A stretch of DNA of 5,622 bases, from NCBI GenBank assembly GCA_002293545.1, contig DBDL01000044.1, forward strand, positions 2,570-8,191, written 5' to 3'. The notes beneath the pieces are model-generated. The model did not search any database and had not been told where the DNA came from. It was given only the letters and a program-made list of their open reading frames with translations. This document shows, piece after piece, positions 1 through 5,364 of the stretch (positions are counted from its first letter, which is position 1; every line of letters begins with the position of its first letter). This stretch comes from Lachnoclostridium sp. UBA933 (GTDB taxonomy: Bacteria; Bacillota; Clostridia; Lachnospirales; Lachnospiraceae). Made by a program: the position numbers and the translations under genes.

Positions 1-390
1 CTGGAACGGTATTCCTTTATGAAAGCATGTCTGTTTTCCGCATTATTGTTCGGCGTTTGGCATATTGCACAGCCGGTGAGGAACGTACTGGACGGTGTAC
101 AGTCGCCGGGCGGCGCATTTATGATGGGGATGATGCTGGCAGGGACAAGTGCGCTGGCAGGGATCCAGTACACGTTGTTGTATCGGCTGACCGGTGCGTT
201 ATGGTTCAGTATGGCGGCGCATTTCATCAACAACGCCATTGTCAATCTCTTGCACGTTGCAACGGTTTCCGGTGCGGACGAGATGCAGTCTGTACGAATC
301 GCGATTGCGCAGACGGTGTCATTCATTGTCGTGCTGATTGTATTTATTGTGAAAGCACGGAAAGACGGTCTTTCCGGGGAAAACATCTGA
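1..390 (+). CDS. CPBP-family (CAAX-type) intramembrane metalloprotease, C-terminal fragment
   Basis: The reading frame is already open at base 1 and gives 129 residues, so the gene is cut by the window edge. CPBP proteases are multi-pass membrane proteins with three motifs: EExxxR, FxxxH and HxxxN/B. The last two are visible: FGVWH at fragment residues 17-21 and HFINN at about 74-78, both in hydrophobic stretches. A final membrane segment at about 100-117 (VSFIVVLIVFIV) is followed by a basic tail (KARKDG). The first motif should lie just left of the window. Some bacterial members act in bacteriocin immunity or peptide processing, but the substrate here is unknown. The ATG at base 19 is internal to the family fold and is not the real start. 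The G+C content, about 57% in a sampled 60-base line, is higher than in the next genes. Confidence 0.85.
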   Translation: MERYSFMKACLFSALLFGVWHIAQPVRNVLDGVQSPGGAFMMGMMLAGTSALAGIQYTLLYRLTGALWFSMAAHFINNAIVNLLHVATVSGADEMQSVRIAIAQTVSFIVVLIVFIVKARKDGLSGENI

Positions 391-411
391 GAAACAGGTG
401 AAATCTGCGGT

Positions 412-530
412 ATATTGAAGGATAAGTACGGGTTTCTTTGGGTACTGTCTGTGCAATGGAACTTGCATAGAGATATTGAAGTTTTGGAGGATGAAAAAAT
501 TTCTTTGGGTGCTGTCTGTACAATGGAACT
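412..530 (+). repeat. Imperfect direct repeat, two copies of about 52-58 bp
   Basis: Copy 1 spans about 412-463 and copy 2 about 473-530. Both begin ATATTGAAG (412-420 and 473-481) and end with a 31-base block (433-463 and 500-530) that differs at only two positions. The spacing inside the copies differs by 6 bases. Read in the frame giving FLWVLSVQWN, both substitutions in the 31-base block fall at third codon positions of valine and are silent. The copies lie in different frames relative to each other (offset 67). This could be a tandem duplication of a small coding segment or a decayed gene start. It fills most of the gap between the protease fragment and the NIF3-like gene. Confidence 0.85.
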
Positions 531-532
531 AA
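491..532 (+). CDS. Possible 13-residue micro-ORF in repeat copy 2
   Basis: The frame from ATG at 491 to TAA at 530-532 encodes MKKFLWVLSVQWN. The peptide begins with two lysines and a hydrophobic run, like the start of a signal peptide or a small membrane-active or signalling peptide. The upstream repeat copy preserves FLWVLSVQWN through synonymous changes only, but it lacks the ATG and runs on in frame without a stop at the same place. A GGAGG (486-490) touches the ATG with no spacer, which is poor for normal initiation. The ORF therefore may be a relic rather than a translated gene. No family is recognised. Confidence 0.25.
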   Translation: MKKFLWVLSVQWN

Positions 533-567
533 GGGGGCAGCAAATTTATTTGAACGGAGGTACATCT

Positions 568-1317
568 ATGCGTTATCAAGACATTAAAACGGGGCTGATA
601 TCCTTATTCCGGCATGATAAACTGGATGGGTGCATGGACAGCGAATGGGGATTTACGAATGGCACCGATAGAGAAGTCACTAAAATAGGATATGCGACAA
701 ACTTAACTCCCGAAACAATCAACGAAGCAGTTAAGTATCATGCGGAATTGATTGTTACTCACCACGACGCATGGGGGTTTATTTACGGAATGAAAGAGAA
801 ATGCCTGTCACTGCTGAAAGAAAGCGATACAGCACACGCCTTTTTCCACGCACCGCTTGACGATGCCGACTTTGGTACGAGTTCCTCCCTCGCATCTGCT
901 TTACATCTGACGAATCACCGCAAGGCGATTCCCTATGAGGAAAAATTTCTTGCAGGGGTAATAGGCACACTGGAACAATCGGCGGATTTTGACGAATTTG
1001 GAAAACGCTTGTCACATATTCTTGCCGAGCCAATCAAGACATTCAAAAACAATGAGAAACCTATCAGAAAAATATGTGTGGTAACCGGCGCCGGTAATAT
1101 GACTTCCGATATAAAAATTGCCGTTGATAATCACTGTGACACCTATCTCACAGGAGAATATAATCTGTATTCCCAGCAATACGCAAAATTTGCGGGAATC
1201 AACCTGATGATAGGAAGTCACACAAACACAGAGATTTTCGGTGTTTCCGAATTGGTACAAAGGCTGATTGGAAACAGCGGTATGGAAGCAGTCAGGCTTG
1301 CGGAAGAAAATTATTAG
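568..1317 (+). CDS. NIF3-like dinuclear metal-centre protein (GTP cyclohydrolase I type 2 / YbgI family)
   Basis: The protein has 249 residues, close to the usual length for single-domain NIF3 proteins (about 250). Family members form toroidal hexamers with a two-metal site. The ligand motifs are in the right order: H65-H66 in IVTHHD, an aspartate at D98 in HAPLDD (matching HTNLD in other members), and H218 and E222 in GSHTNTE near the C terminus. CDTYLTGE (190-197) is also typical. The family's reaction is unsettled and some members are listed as GTP cyclohydrolase I type 2, so no substrate is claimed here. The start is ATG 568 because GGAGG at 556-560 sits 7 bases upstream. The frame stays open back to a TTG at 415, but that stretch is the repeat region and does not resemble a NIF3 N terminus. 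HHD replaces the more usual HHP. The next gene follows after 30 bases. Confidence 0.88.
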   Translation: MRYQDIKTGLISLFRHDKLDGCMDSEWGFTNGTDREVTKIGYATNLTPETINEAVKYHAELIVTHHDAWGFIYGMKEKCLSLLKESDTAHAFFHAPLDDADFGTSSSLASALHLTNHRKAIPYEEKFLAGVIGTLEQSADFDEFGKRLSHILAEPIKTFKNNEKPIRKICVVTGAGNMTSDIKIAVDNHCDTYLTGEYNLYSQQYAKFAGINLMIGSHTNTEIFGVSELVQRLIGNSGMEAVRLAEENY

Positions 1318-1347
1318 ACCGGGTTTCGCATACGCGAGGGCAGGCGA

Positions 1348-1767
1348 GTGAATAAACAGGGTTTAAGGCAGGTGGAGCGGTTGAATCGGATATATGAAAT
1401 ACTGAGGAACAACACAGATTTTGACGGCAAATTGAAATATGATGATGCCGCGAACCGTCTTACGATTGTATTTCATGAGTATTTACGTCTTGATTACATA
1501 GAAGGCAATGATACGGCTGTCACCGGTGAAGGGCTGATACTATTGAATGATGATCTAACGCATTGGCATATTCAGGAAGATGAAGAAGCTCTTGAAATTG
1601 TGACTGCTATTGCCGGCGGTGATGATGTTTTTATTGAGAGGCATAAATTGCGGAGAAATGTTAAACTTATGGATAAAGAGAAATTTGCAAAGAAAAGAGA
1701 ACGGTATATGAGAAGAAAGTCTTTGCGAATCTATACCGGAACCAAGATTATAAAGCGGGATGGATGA
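1348..1767 (+). CDS. Uncharacterised 139-residue protein
   Basis: I do not recognise this family. The start is GTG 1348, preceded by GAGGG (1336-1340) at a spacing of 7; the first in-frame ATG is codon 108, so a non-ATG start is required. No signal peptide or membrane segment is visible. Residues 1-20 (GLRQVERLNRIYEIL) look helical. Residues 68-83 are acidic (DDLTHWHIQEDEEALE). Residues 98-137 are strongly basic (RHKLRRN, KEKFAKKRERYMRRK), which suggests nucleic-acid or acidic-partner binding, though that is only a composition argument. It lies 30 bases after the NIF3-like gene and 71 before the GyrI-like gene on the same strand with no terminator seen between them, so co-transcription is likely. 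Confidence 0.7.
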   Translation: MNKQGLRQVERLNRIYEILRNNTDFDGKLKYDDAANRLTIVFHEYLRLDYIEGNDTAVTGEGLILLNDDLTHWHIQEDEEALEIVTAIAGGDDVFIERHKLRRNVKLMDKEKFAKKRERYMRRKSLRIYTGTKIIKRDG

Positions 1768-1838
1768 TATAGCGCAGACAATAACGAAACAAAGGATATA
1801 CCGTCAATCTCTGAAAAGAAATGAAAGGATGATCCCAG

Positions 1839-2474
1839 ATGAAGATTGATTTCAAAAAAGAGCAAAAGGAGTTGTATCAGCCCAAAACGACACCGTCAAT
1901 CATTGATGTGCCGGAGATGGTTTTTATCGCGGTGGACGGCGGGGGCAACCCGAATACGAGTCCTGCGTATAAATCCGCACTGGAAACCCTCTACGGCTTT
2001 TCTTACAGCATAAAGATGAGCAAAATGGGCACGGCACAGCCAACAGGCTACTTTGATTTTGTCGTACCGCCCCTTGAAGGGTTATGGTGGTTCAAAGACG
2101 GAGGTGTTATTACGGATATTTTGGATAAGGATAACTTTTGCTGGACTTCAATGATCCGCCAACCGGATTTTGTGACGGCAGAGGTGTTTGAATCGACTAG
2201 GCTCACACTTGCGGAAAAGAAGCCGGAGCTGGATTTGTCAAAAGCGCGGCTGATGAAGTTTACGGAGGGTCTGTGTGCTCAAATCATGCATATCGGGGCG
2301 TACGACGACGAACCGGTTTCTATCGCCGTATTGGAGAGCTTCATTGCGGAATCAGGTTATTTGCCGGACTTCACCGAACCGCGCAGGCATCACGAAATTT
2401 ACCTTAGTGATCCCCGCAAAACCGCACCGGAGAAGCTAAAAACCGTGATTCGCTATCCAATTAAAAAGGGATAG
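1839..2474 (+). CDS. GyrI-like small-molecule-binding domain protein
   Basis: The protein has 211 residues and resembles stand-alone GyrI-like (SHS2-fold, PF06445-type) proteins. That fold is also the ligand-binding part of AraC/MerR regulators such as BmrR and Rob and of the gyrase inhibitor SbmC. Recognisable features of the subgroup are the N-terminal DFKKEQKELYQPK, PEMVFIAVDGGGNP (25-38), YSIKMSK (56-62), the VPPLEGLWW block (76-84), and HEIYLSDPRKT (185-195) near the C terminus. No helix-turn-helix is present, so it probably binds a ligand by itself or modifies it; the ligand is not predictable. ATG 1839 is preceded by AAAGGA (1824-1829) at a spacing of 9. It is the last gene before the hairpin at 2535-2572. 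Confidence 0.82.
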   Translation: MKIDFKKEQKELYQPKTTPSIIDVPEMVFIAVDGGGNPNTSPAYKSALETLYGFSYSIKMSKMGTAQPTGYFDFVVPPLEGLWWFKDGGVITDILDKDNFCWTSMIRQPDFVTAEVFESTRLTLAEKKPELDLSKARLMKFTEGLCAQIMHIGAYDDEPVSIAVLESFIAESGYLPDFTEPRRHHEIYLSDPRKTAPEKLKTVIRYPIKKG

Positions 2475-2534
2475 AATTTTTCTTTCCGCAATTTAATTCG
2501 GAGTATTCATACGGAGATATGCGATATTCAATCG

Positions 2535-2572
2535 AAAAGGCAGTATCCGGGAAAAAGCGGATACTGCCTTTT
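2535..2572 (+). terminator. Rho-independent terminator after the GyrI-like gene
   Basis: Two perfect 15-base arms, AAAAGGCAGTATCCG (2535-2549) and its complement (2558-2572), enclose an 8-base loop. The right arm ends in TTTT and the left begins with AAAA, so the hairpin could work in both directions. It lies 60 bases after the GyrI-like stop codon and separates that gene group from the DUF6870-recombinase module. Confidence 0.88.
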
Positions 2573-2651
2573 GTATGATTTTTCCCTCATAGGACAAATA
2601 AAAAAATGCATATAGTATAGGGGATTGTTGTATACAGGAGGGGTATGGTTA

Positions 2652-2915
2652 ATGATTACACCGGAAATGATAGGACAATTTATGGGTATGGATATCGGCA
2701 AGACGGATACAAAACACTTGGTTGATATCAATGCATTGAAGTTTGATAACTCCCTTTCCAAAGAAAAACGCATTTCGTATATTATAAAAGAACTGCAAAA
2801 TCCTTTTTGTTTCCGTTGCGGGAATATGGGAATCCAAATTGAGTTTGACGATAACGCACCTCCTATGGACGAGGTGTTTACTAATTTTTTGATTCGGAAG
2901 AAAAGCGGTTTATAA
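2652..2915 (+). CDS. DUF6870-like small protein beside a serine recombinase
   Basis: The protein has 87 residues. The pattern of an N-terminal (I)TPEMI-type start, VDINALK (24-30), an SLSKEKRI-type helix and NPFCFRCG (50-57) matches my recollection of DUF6870, a small family found in Clostridia and often near mobile-element recombinases. Its function is not established. C53-F-R-C56 is a CxxC knuckle, but I see no second cysteine pair, so a zinc site would need dimer partners or other ligands. The start is ATG 2652, placed 8 bases after a very strong AGGAGGGG (2636-2643). An ATG at 2645 in another frame is too close to that site and leads to a 26-residue dead end. The gene ends 82 bases before the recombinase start, and the recombinase promoter overlaps its stop codon. 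Confidence 0.75.
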   Translation: MITPEMIGQFMGMDIGKTDTKHLVDINALKFDNSLSKEKRISYIIKELQNPFCFRCGNMGIQIEFDDNAPPMDEVFTNFLIRKKSGL

Positions 2916-2916
2916 T
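2889..2916 (+). promoter_or_regulatory. Sigma-A-type promoter for the recombinase gene
   Basis: TTGATT (2889-2894) and a perfect TATAAT (2911-2916) are separated by 16 bases. The -10 box overlaps the last codons and stop of the DUF6870-like gene. The predicted transcript starts at about 2923, some 75 bases before the recombinase start, and would carry the inverted repeat at 2935-2954 near its 5' end. The promoter allows the recombinase to be expressed separately from the upstream small gene. Confidence 0.6.
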
Positions 2917-2934
2917 ATAAATGTACGCATTCGC

Positions 2935-2954
2935 ATATTGAAATCTATCAATAT
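2935..2954. promoter_or_regulatory. 20-bp inverted repeat, candidate operator for the recombinase
   Basis: ATATTGA (2935-2941) and TCAATAT (2948-2954) form a perfect 7-bp dyad with a 6-base spacer. It sits 18 bases after the -10 box and 30 bases before the ribosome binding site, where a bound repressor would block transcription. The stem is A+T-rich and has no T-run, so it is a better fit to a protein-binding site than to a terminator. The binding protein is unknown. Confidence 0.45.
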
Positions 2955-2997
2955 CAAGTGACATATCAGAAGTGTAATTGTGATAAAAGGAGGATAT

Positions 2998-4692
2998 ATG
3001 GCAAGAATATCCAACAGGCAGAGCATGATAAAGACAAAACCAAAAAATAAAGTATGGTATGTCGCATTTTATATCCGCCTGTCCCGTGAGGATAAACGCG
3101 GAAAGGACGAATCCGAGAGTATAACCAATCAAAGGCTTATCCTGACGGATTTTCTCGAACAGCAAAACGATTGTGACGAATATGTTTATGTCAATGAATA
3201 TGTGGACGACGGGGTAAGCGGGACAACCGACGAAGAACGCGAAAGCTTCCAAAGGCTGTTAGCAGATATCCGAAAAGGCAAAGTCAATTGTGTGATTGTC
3301 AAAAACCTGGCCCGCAGTTTTCGTAATCACGGGGATCAAAGCTATTATCTTGGCGATTGGTTTCCCCGTAATAATGTGAGGTTTATTTCTCTTTACCAGC
3401 AATCTGTCGATACGTATAAAGACCCGCAAAATGCCGGGAACATAGCTGTTCCGGTTCAAGGGGTATTGAATGAGGAACACGCCAGAGGGACATCAGAAAG
3501 TGTTCGGAGAACTTTCGACGCAAAGAGAGAAAAAGGGTTGCATATTGGTTCTTTTGCCCCCTATGGTTATATAAAAGACCCCCGAAATAAAAATACACTG
3601 ATCATTGACGAAGAGGCAGCAGAGAATGTGAAAAATATTTTTGTATGGTTTTTAGGGGGCATGAGTAAAAACGCCATTATTCGCAAGCTGAATGAAAACG
3701 GTATCTTATGTCCGTCCGCTTATAAAAAAAGCAAAGGGTTGAAATACCAAAACCCGCATACGGCAGGCGGCAGCCCTCTATGGAGTGCCGTAAGTGTGGG
3801 GGATATCCTGCGAAATCGCGTTTATATTGGTGACATGGTACAGGGACGCTACCGTACGAAAAGCTATAAAATTCATATCCAAGAGCGCGTACCGGAAGAC
3901 GAATGGTTTATTGTGGAGAATACCCATGACTCCATTATCAGCCGCAAGGATTTTGAAAATGTACAAACGCTTCTAATGAAAGATACCCGAACAGCACCTG
4001 GAAAAAACAAATTGTATCTATTCAGCGGCTTTCTCCGCTGCGGTGACTGCGGAAAAGGGATGTCGCGGAGTAAAGCGGGCAATAACGTCTATTATTATTG
4101 CCGCACCTATAAAAACCAGTCGAAAACAGCTTGCACCAAACATACGATTAAGCATAAGGAACTGGAGCAGAGCGTATTGCAGTCCATTAAAAAAATGGTT
4201 TATATCGCAATAGAATTCTCCGGGATAACAGCGCGTATCCATGCCGCACCGTCACAGCAAAAACAATCGGTGCGGTTACAGGAGCTGCTGAAATCAAAAG
4301 AGAAAGAACTAGCAAGGATTACATACTACAAACGAAGCATTTACCAGGATTGGAAAGACGGGGAAATCACACATAAAGATTACAGCGAAATGCGGGAAGA
4401 ATACGAACAGCAAACAGAAGCCATGAACCGGATCATTCATAATCTGCAAGAAGAGAAAGAAAAACTCAAAAATGGGGTTAATACGGAAAGCCCTTTCTCA
4501 ACAGCCTTTCTAAAACATGGGAATATCAGCAAATTGACAAGAGAGGTTTTGATTGAGCTGGTAGAGCAGATCACGGTGTACGAAAGCGGTAACATCAAAA
4601 TCAAATTCAAATTCTCGAATGAGTATCGCCGGATTGCGGAATATATACGGGAGAATAACGATGCAAACGTCCTTTATTCTTCCTCCGGCTAA
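2998..4692 (+). CDS. Large serine recombinase (site-specific integrase/excisionase of a mobile element)
   Basis: The protein has 564 residues, normal for large serine recombinases that integrate and excise elements through a 5'-phosphoserine intermediate. The resolvase catalytic domain (about 20-170) holds YIRLSRED with catalytic S29 and R27, and NLARSFRN with R106 and R109. A recombinase domain follows (about 185-330, including FAPYGYIKD, ILRNRVYIGD and DSIISRKDFE). The zinc ribbon has C348-x2-C351, C368 and C379. A charged coiled coil (about 425-495) precedes the C-terminal LTREVLIELVEQITVYESGNIKIKF. The ATG at 2998 is chosen over a GTG at 2980 because AAAAGGAGG (2985-2993) lies between them. 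The usual VKDLSR reads VKNLARS here, a small active-site variation. Tn4451/Tn5397-type elements carry similar enzymes at one end, so the element boundary should be close to the 3' end of this gene. Confidence 0.93.
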   Translation: MARISNRQSMIKTKPKNKVWYVAFYIRLSREDKRGKDESESITNQRLILTDFLEQQNDCDEYVYVNEYVDDGVSGTTDEERESFQRLLADIRKGKVNCVIVKNLARSFRNHGDQSYYLGDWFPRNNVRFISLYQQSVDTYKDPQNAGNIAVPVQGVLNEEHARGTSESVRRTFDAKREKGLHIGSFAPYGYIKDPRNKNTLIIDEEAAENVKNIFVWFLGGMSKNAIIRKLNENGILCPSAYKKSKGLKYQNPHTAGGSPLWSAVSVGDILRNRVYIGDMVQGRYRTKSYKIHIQERVPEDEWFIVENTHDSIISRKDFENVQTLLMKDTRTAPGKNKLYLFSGFLRCGDCGKGMSRSKAGNNVYYYCRTYKNQSKTACTKHTIKHKELEQSVLQSIKKMVYIAIEFSGITARIHAAPSQQKQSVRLQELLKSKEKELARITYYKRSIYQDWKDGEITHKDYSEMREEYEQQTEAMNRIIHNLQEEKEKLKNGVNTESPFSTAFLKHGNISKLTREVLIELVEQITVYESGNIKIKFKFSNEYRRIAEYIRENNDANVLYSSSG

Positions 4693-4726
4693 ACATTGCG
4701 TATCTTGCACACCCGAATCAGCGGCG

Positions 4727-4745
4727 AAATAATTTCCTATTATTT
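4727..4745. repeat. Inverted repeat at the recombinase/collagen-gene junction
   Basis: AAATAAT (4727-4733) and ATTATTT (4739-4745) form a perfect 7-bp dyad with a 5-base spacer (TTCCT). The pairing extends by GC (4724-4725 with 4746-4747) if one G is bulged. It ends two bases before the first collagen-type codon. Attachment sites of serine recombinases commonly contain imperfect dyads, so this may be part of the element's end. The A+T-rich stem would make only a weak terminator. Confidence 0.5.
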
Positions 4746-4760
4746 GCGGACCGACCGGTC
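4733..4760. other. Probable element right end (attR-like region)
   Basis: A stop codon at 4730-4732 closes the collagen-like frame on its left, and confident Gly-X-Y codons begin at 4748. The boundary between element and target gene should therefore fall around 4733-4748, possibly a few bases further right if the crossover core is shared. The first target bases contain GGACC-GACC-GGTCC (4748-4761), itself a dyad. The exact crossover dinucleotide cannot be set without the other end or an uninterrupted allele. Confidence 0.45.
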
Positions 4761-4846
4761 CTCAGGGTCTGCAAGGCTTACCCGGTATTACCGGACCGAC
4801 CGGACCGCAAGGACTGCAAGGTCCTGCCGGATTGCAAGGTCCTGCG
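4748..4846 (+). repeat. Gly-X-Y collagen-type tandem codon repeat
   Basis: Eleven 9-base triplet units are present. A larger unit of 45 bases begins GPTGPQGLQG at 4748 and starts again at 4793 with mostly synonymous changes. Such repeats recombine and change length readily. The repeated GGACCGACCGG motif (4748 and 4793) also means more than one similar target site could exist in the intact gene. Confidence 0.85.
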
Positions 4847-5227
4847 TATCCGTATGCGGATATCTCACTTGTAAAGACGGCGCATCCGGCTGCTGCGGCT
4901 CCGTGTGATGTCATAAGCTATATGCTTGTTATCAAAAACGCCGGTCCTTCCATTGCCTTTGGGGTGGTACTTGAAGATTTTCCGCCAAACGAGCTTTGTC
5001 ATCTTACGTATTCGCTGGACGGCGGATGCAGTTGGAAACCATGGAACGGTTGGATGCGGCTGGGGAGTCTTGATCCGGGTGCATCTGTTACCGTACTGCT
5101 TCGCGGAACTGTTTGCCGCTGTGCCAAATGTGATATTGTAAATTGTGCGGAGGCGTATTCCTCGACCGCGGACATAAACCCTGAGAACAATCGAGCCAAG
5201 GTGACTGTGGCGTTGAGAACGTGTTAA
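4748..5227 (+). pseudogene. Collagen-like / DUF11-type surface protein, 5' part missing
   Basis: The frame encodes 159 residues and has no start codon or ribosome binding site. It is closed on the left by TAA at 4730-4732. Residues 1-33 are eleven Gly-X-Y triplets (GPT GPQ GLQ and similar). Residues 38-155 look like a DUF11-type beta-sandwich: DISLVKTAHP, YMLVIKNAGPSIAFGVVLEDFPP, SLDPGASVTVLLRGTV, and a closing NCAEAYSSTADINPENNRAKVTV. Eight cysteines (53, 84, 94, 123, 125, 128, 133, 159) are unusual for DUF11 and suggest disulfide or metal cross-linking. Collagen-like proteins of this type are often outer spore-layer or cell-surface proteins, so that location is plausible but not shown. The rest of the repeat region and the N terminus are absent. 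The cause is probably insertion of the element whose recombinase ends 55 bases upstream. It could be silent, or a segment restored on excision. Confidence 0.8.
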
Positions 5228-5251
5228 TCAAACGGCAGTGATTCATCAGTT

Positions 5252-5293
5252 AAAATGGATAAACTCTCTAATAACCGAGGGCTTATCCATTTT
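5252..5293. terminator. Hairpin terminator between convergent genes
   Basis: AAAATGGATAA (5252-5262) pairs perfectly with TTATCCATTTT (5283-5293). After one mismatch a further five pairs (5264-5268 with 5277-5281, one G-T) extend the stem, leaving an 8-base loop. A-run and T-run flanks make it usable in both directions. It lies 24 bases after the collagen-like stop and on the downstream side of the leftward kinase gene, so it probably serves both. Confidence 0.8.
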
Positions 5294-5364
5294 GGGGATT
5301 TATCAAATAAATGGAGGTTATATGATTTTCCGGAGGAGGATATACGGGAGATAAATACAGCCCG

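Noticed and set aside
415..567. N-terminal extension of the NIF3-like protein from a TTG at 415
   Set aside because: The frame is open, but the stretch is the direct repeat, has no NIF3 similarity, and ATG 568 has a well-placed GGAGG.
2588..2618. Promoter for the DUF6870-like gene around TATAGTAT
   Set aside because: A -10-like TATAGT is present at 2611, but no convincing -35 box is found at the right distance.
2881..3252. 123-residue leftward ORF with hydrophobic stretches
   Set aside because: It is antisense to the recombinase N-terminal domain and the upstream control region, and no ribosome binding site or family is visible.
4748..4846. CRISPR-like or regulatory repeat array
   Set aside because: The repeat follows a 9-base Gly-X-Y codon period with no spacers; it is protein-coding.
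4696..4908. 70-residue ORF starting just after the recombinase
   Set aside because: It reads the collagen repeat in the wrong frame (arginine/threonine-rich), while the Gly-X-Y frame is clearly the coding one.
5322..5354. Ten-residue ORF (MIFRRRIYGR) after a GGAGG
   Set aside because: It is very short, arginine codons simply overlap a second GGAGGAGG, and nothing supports translation. It may be a relic of a gene start.
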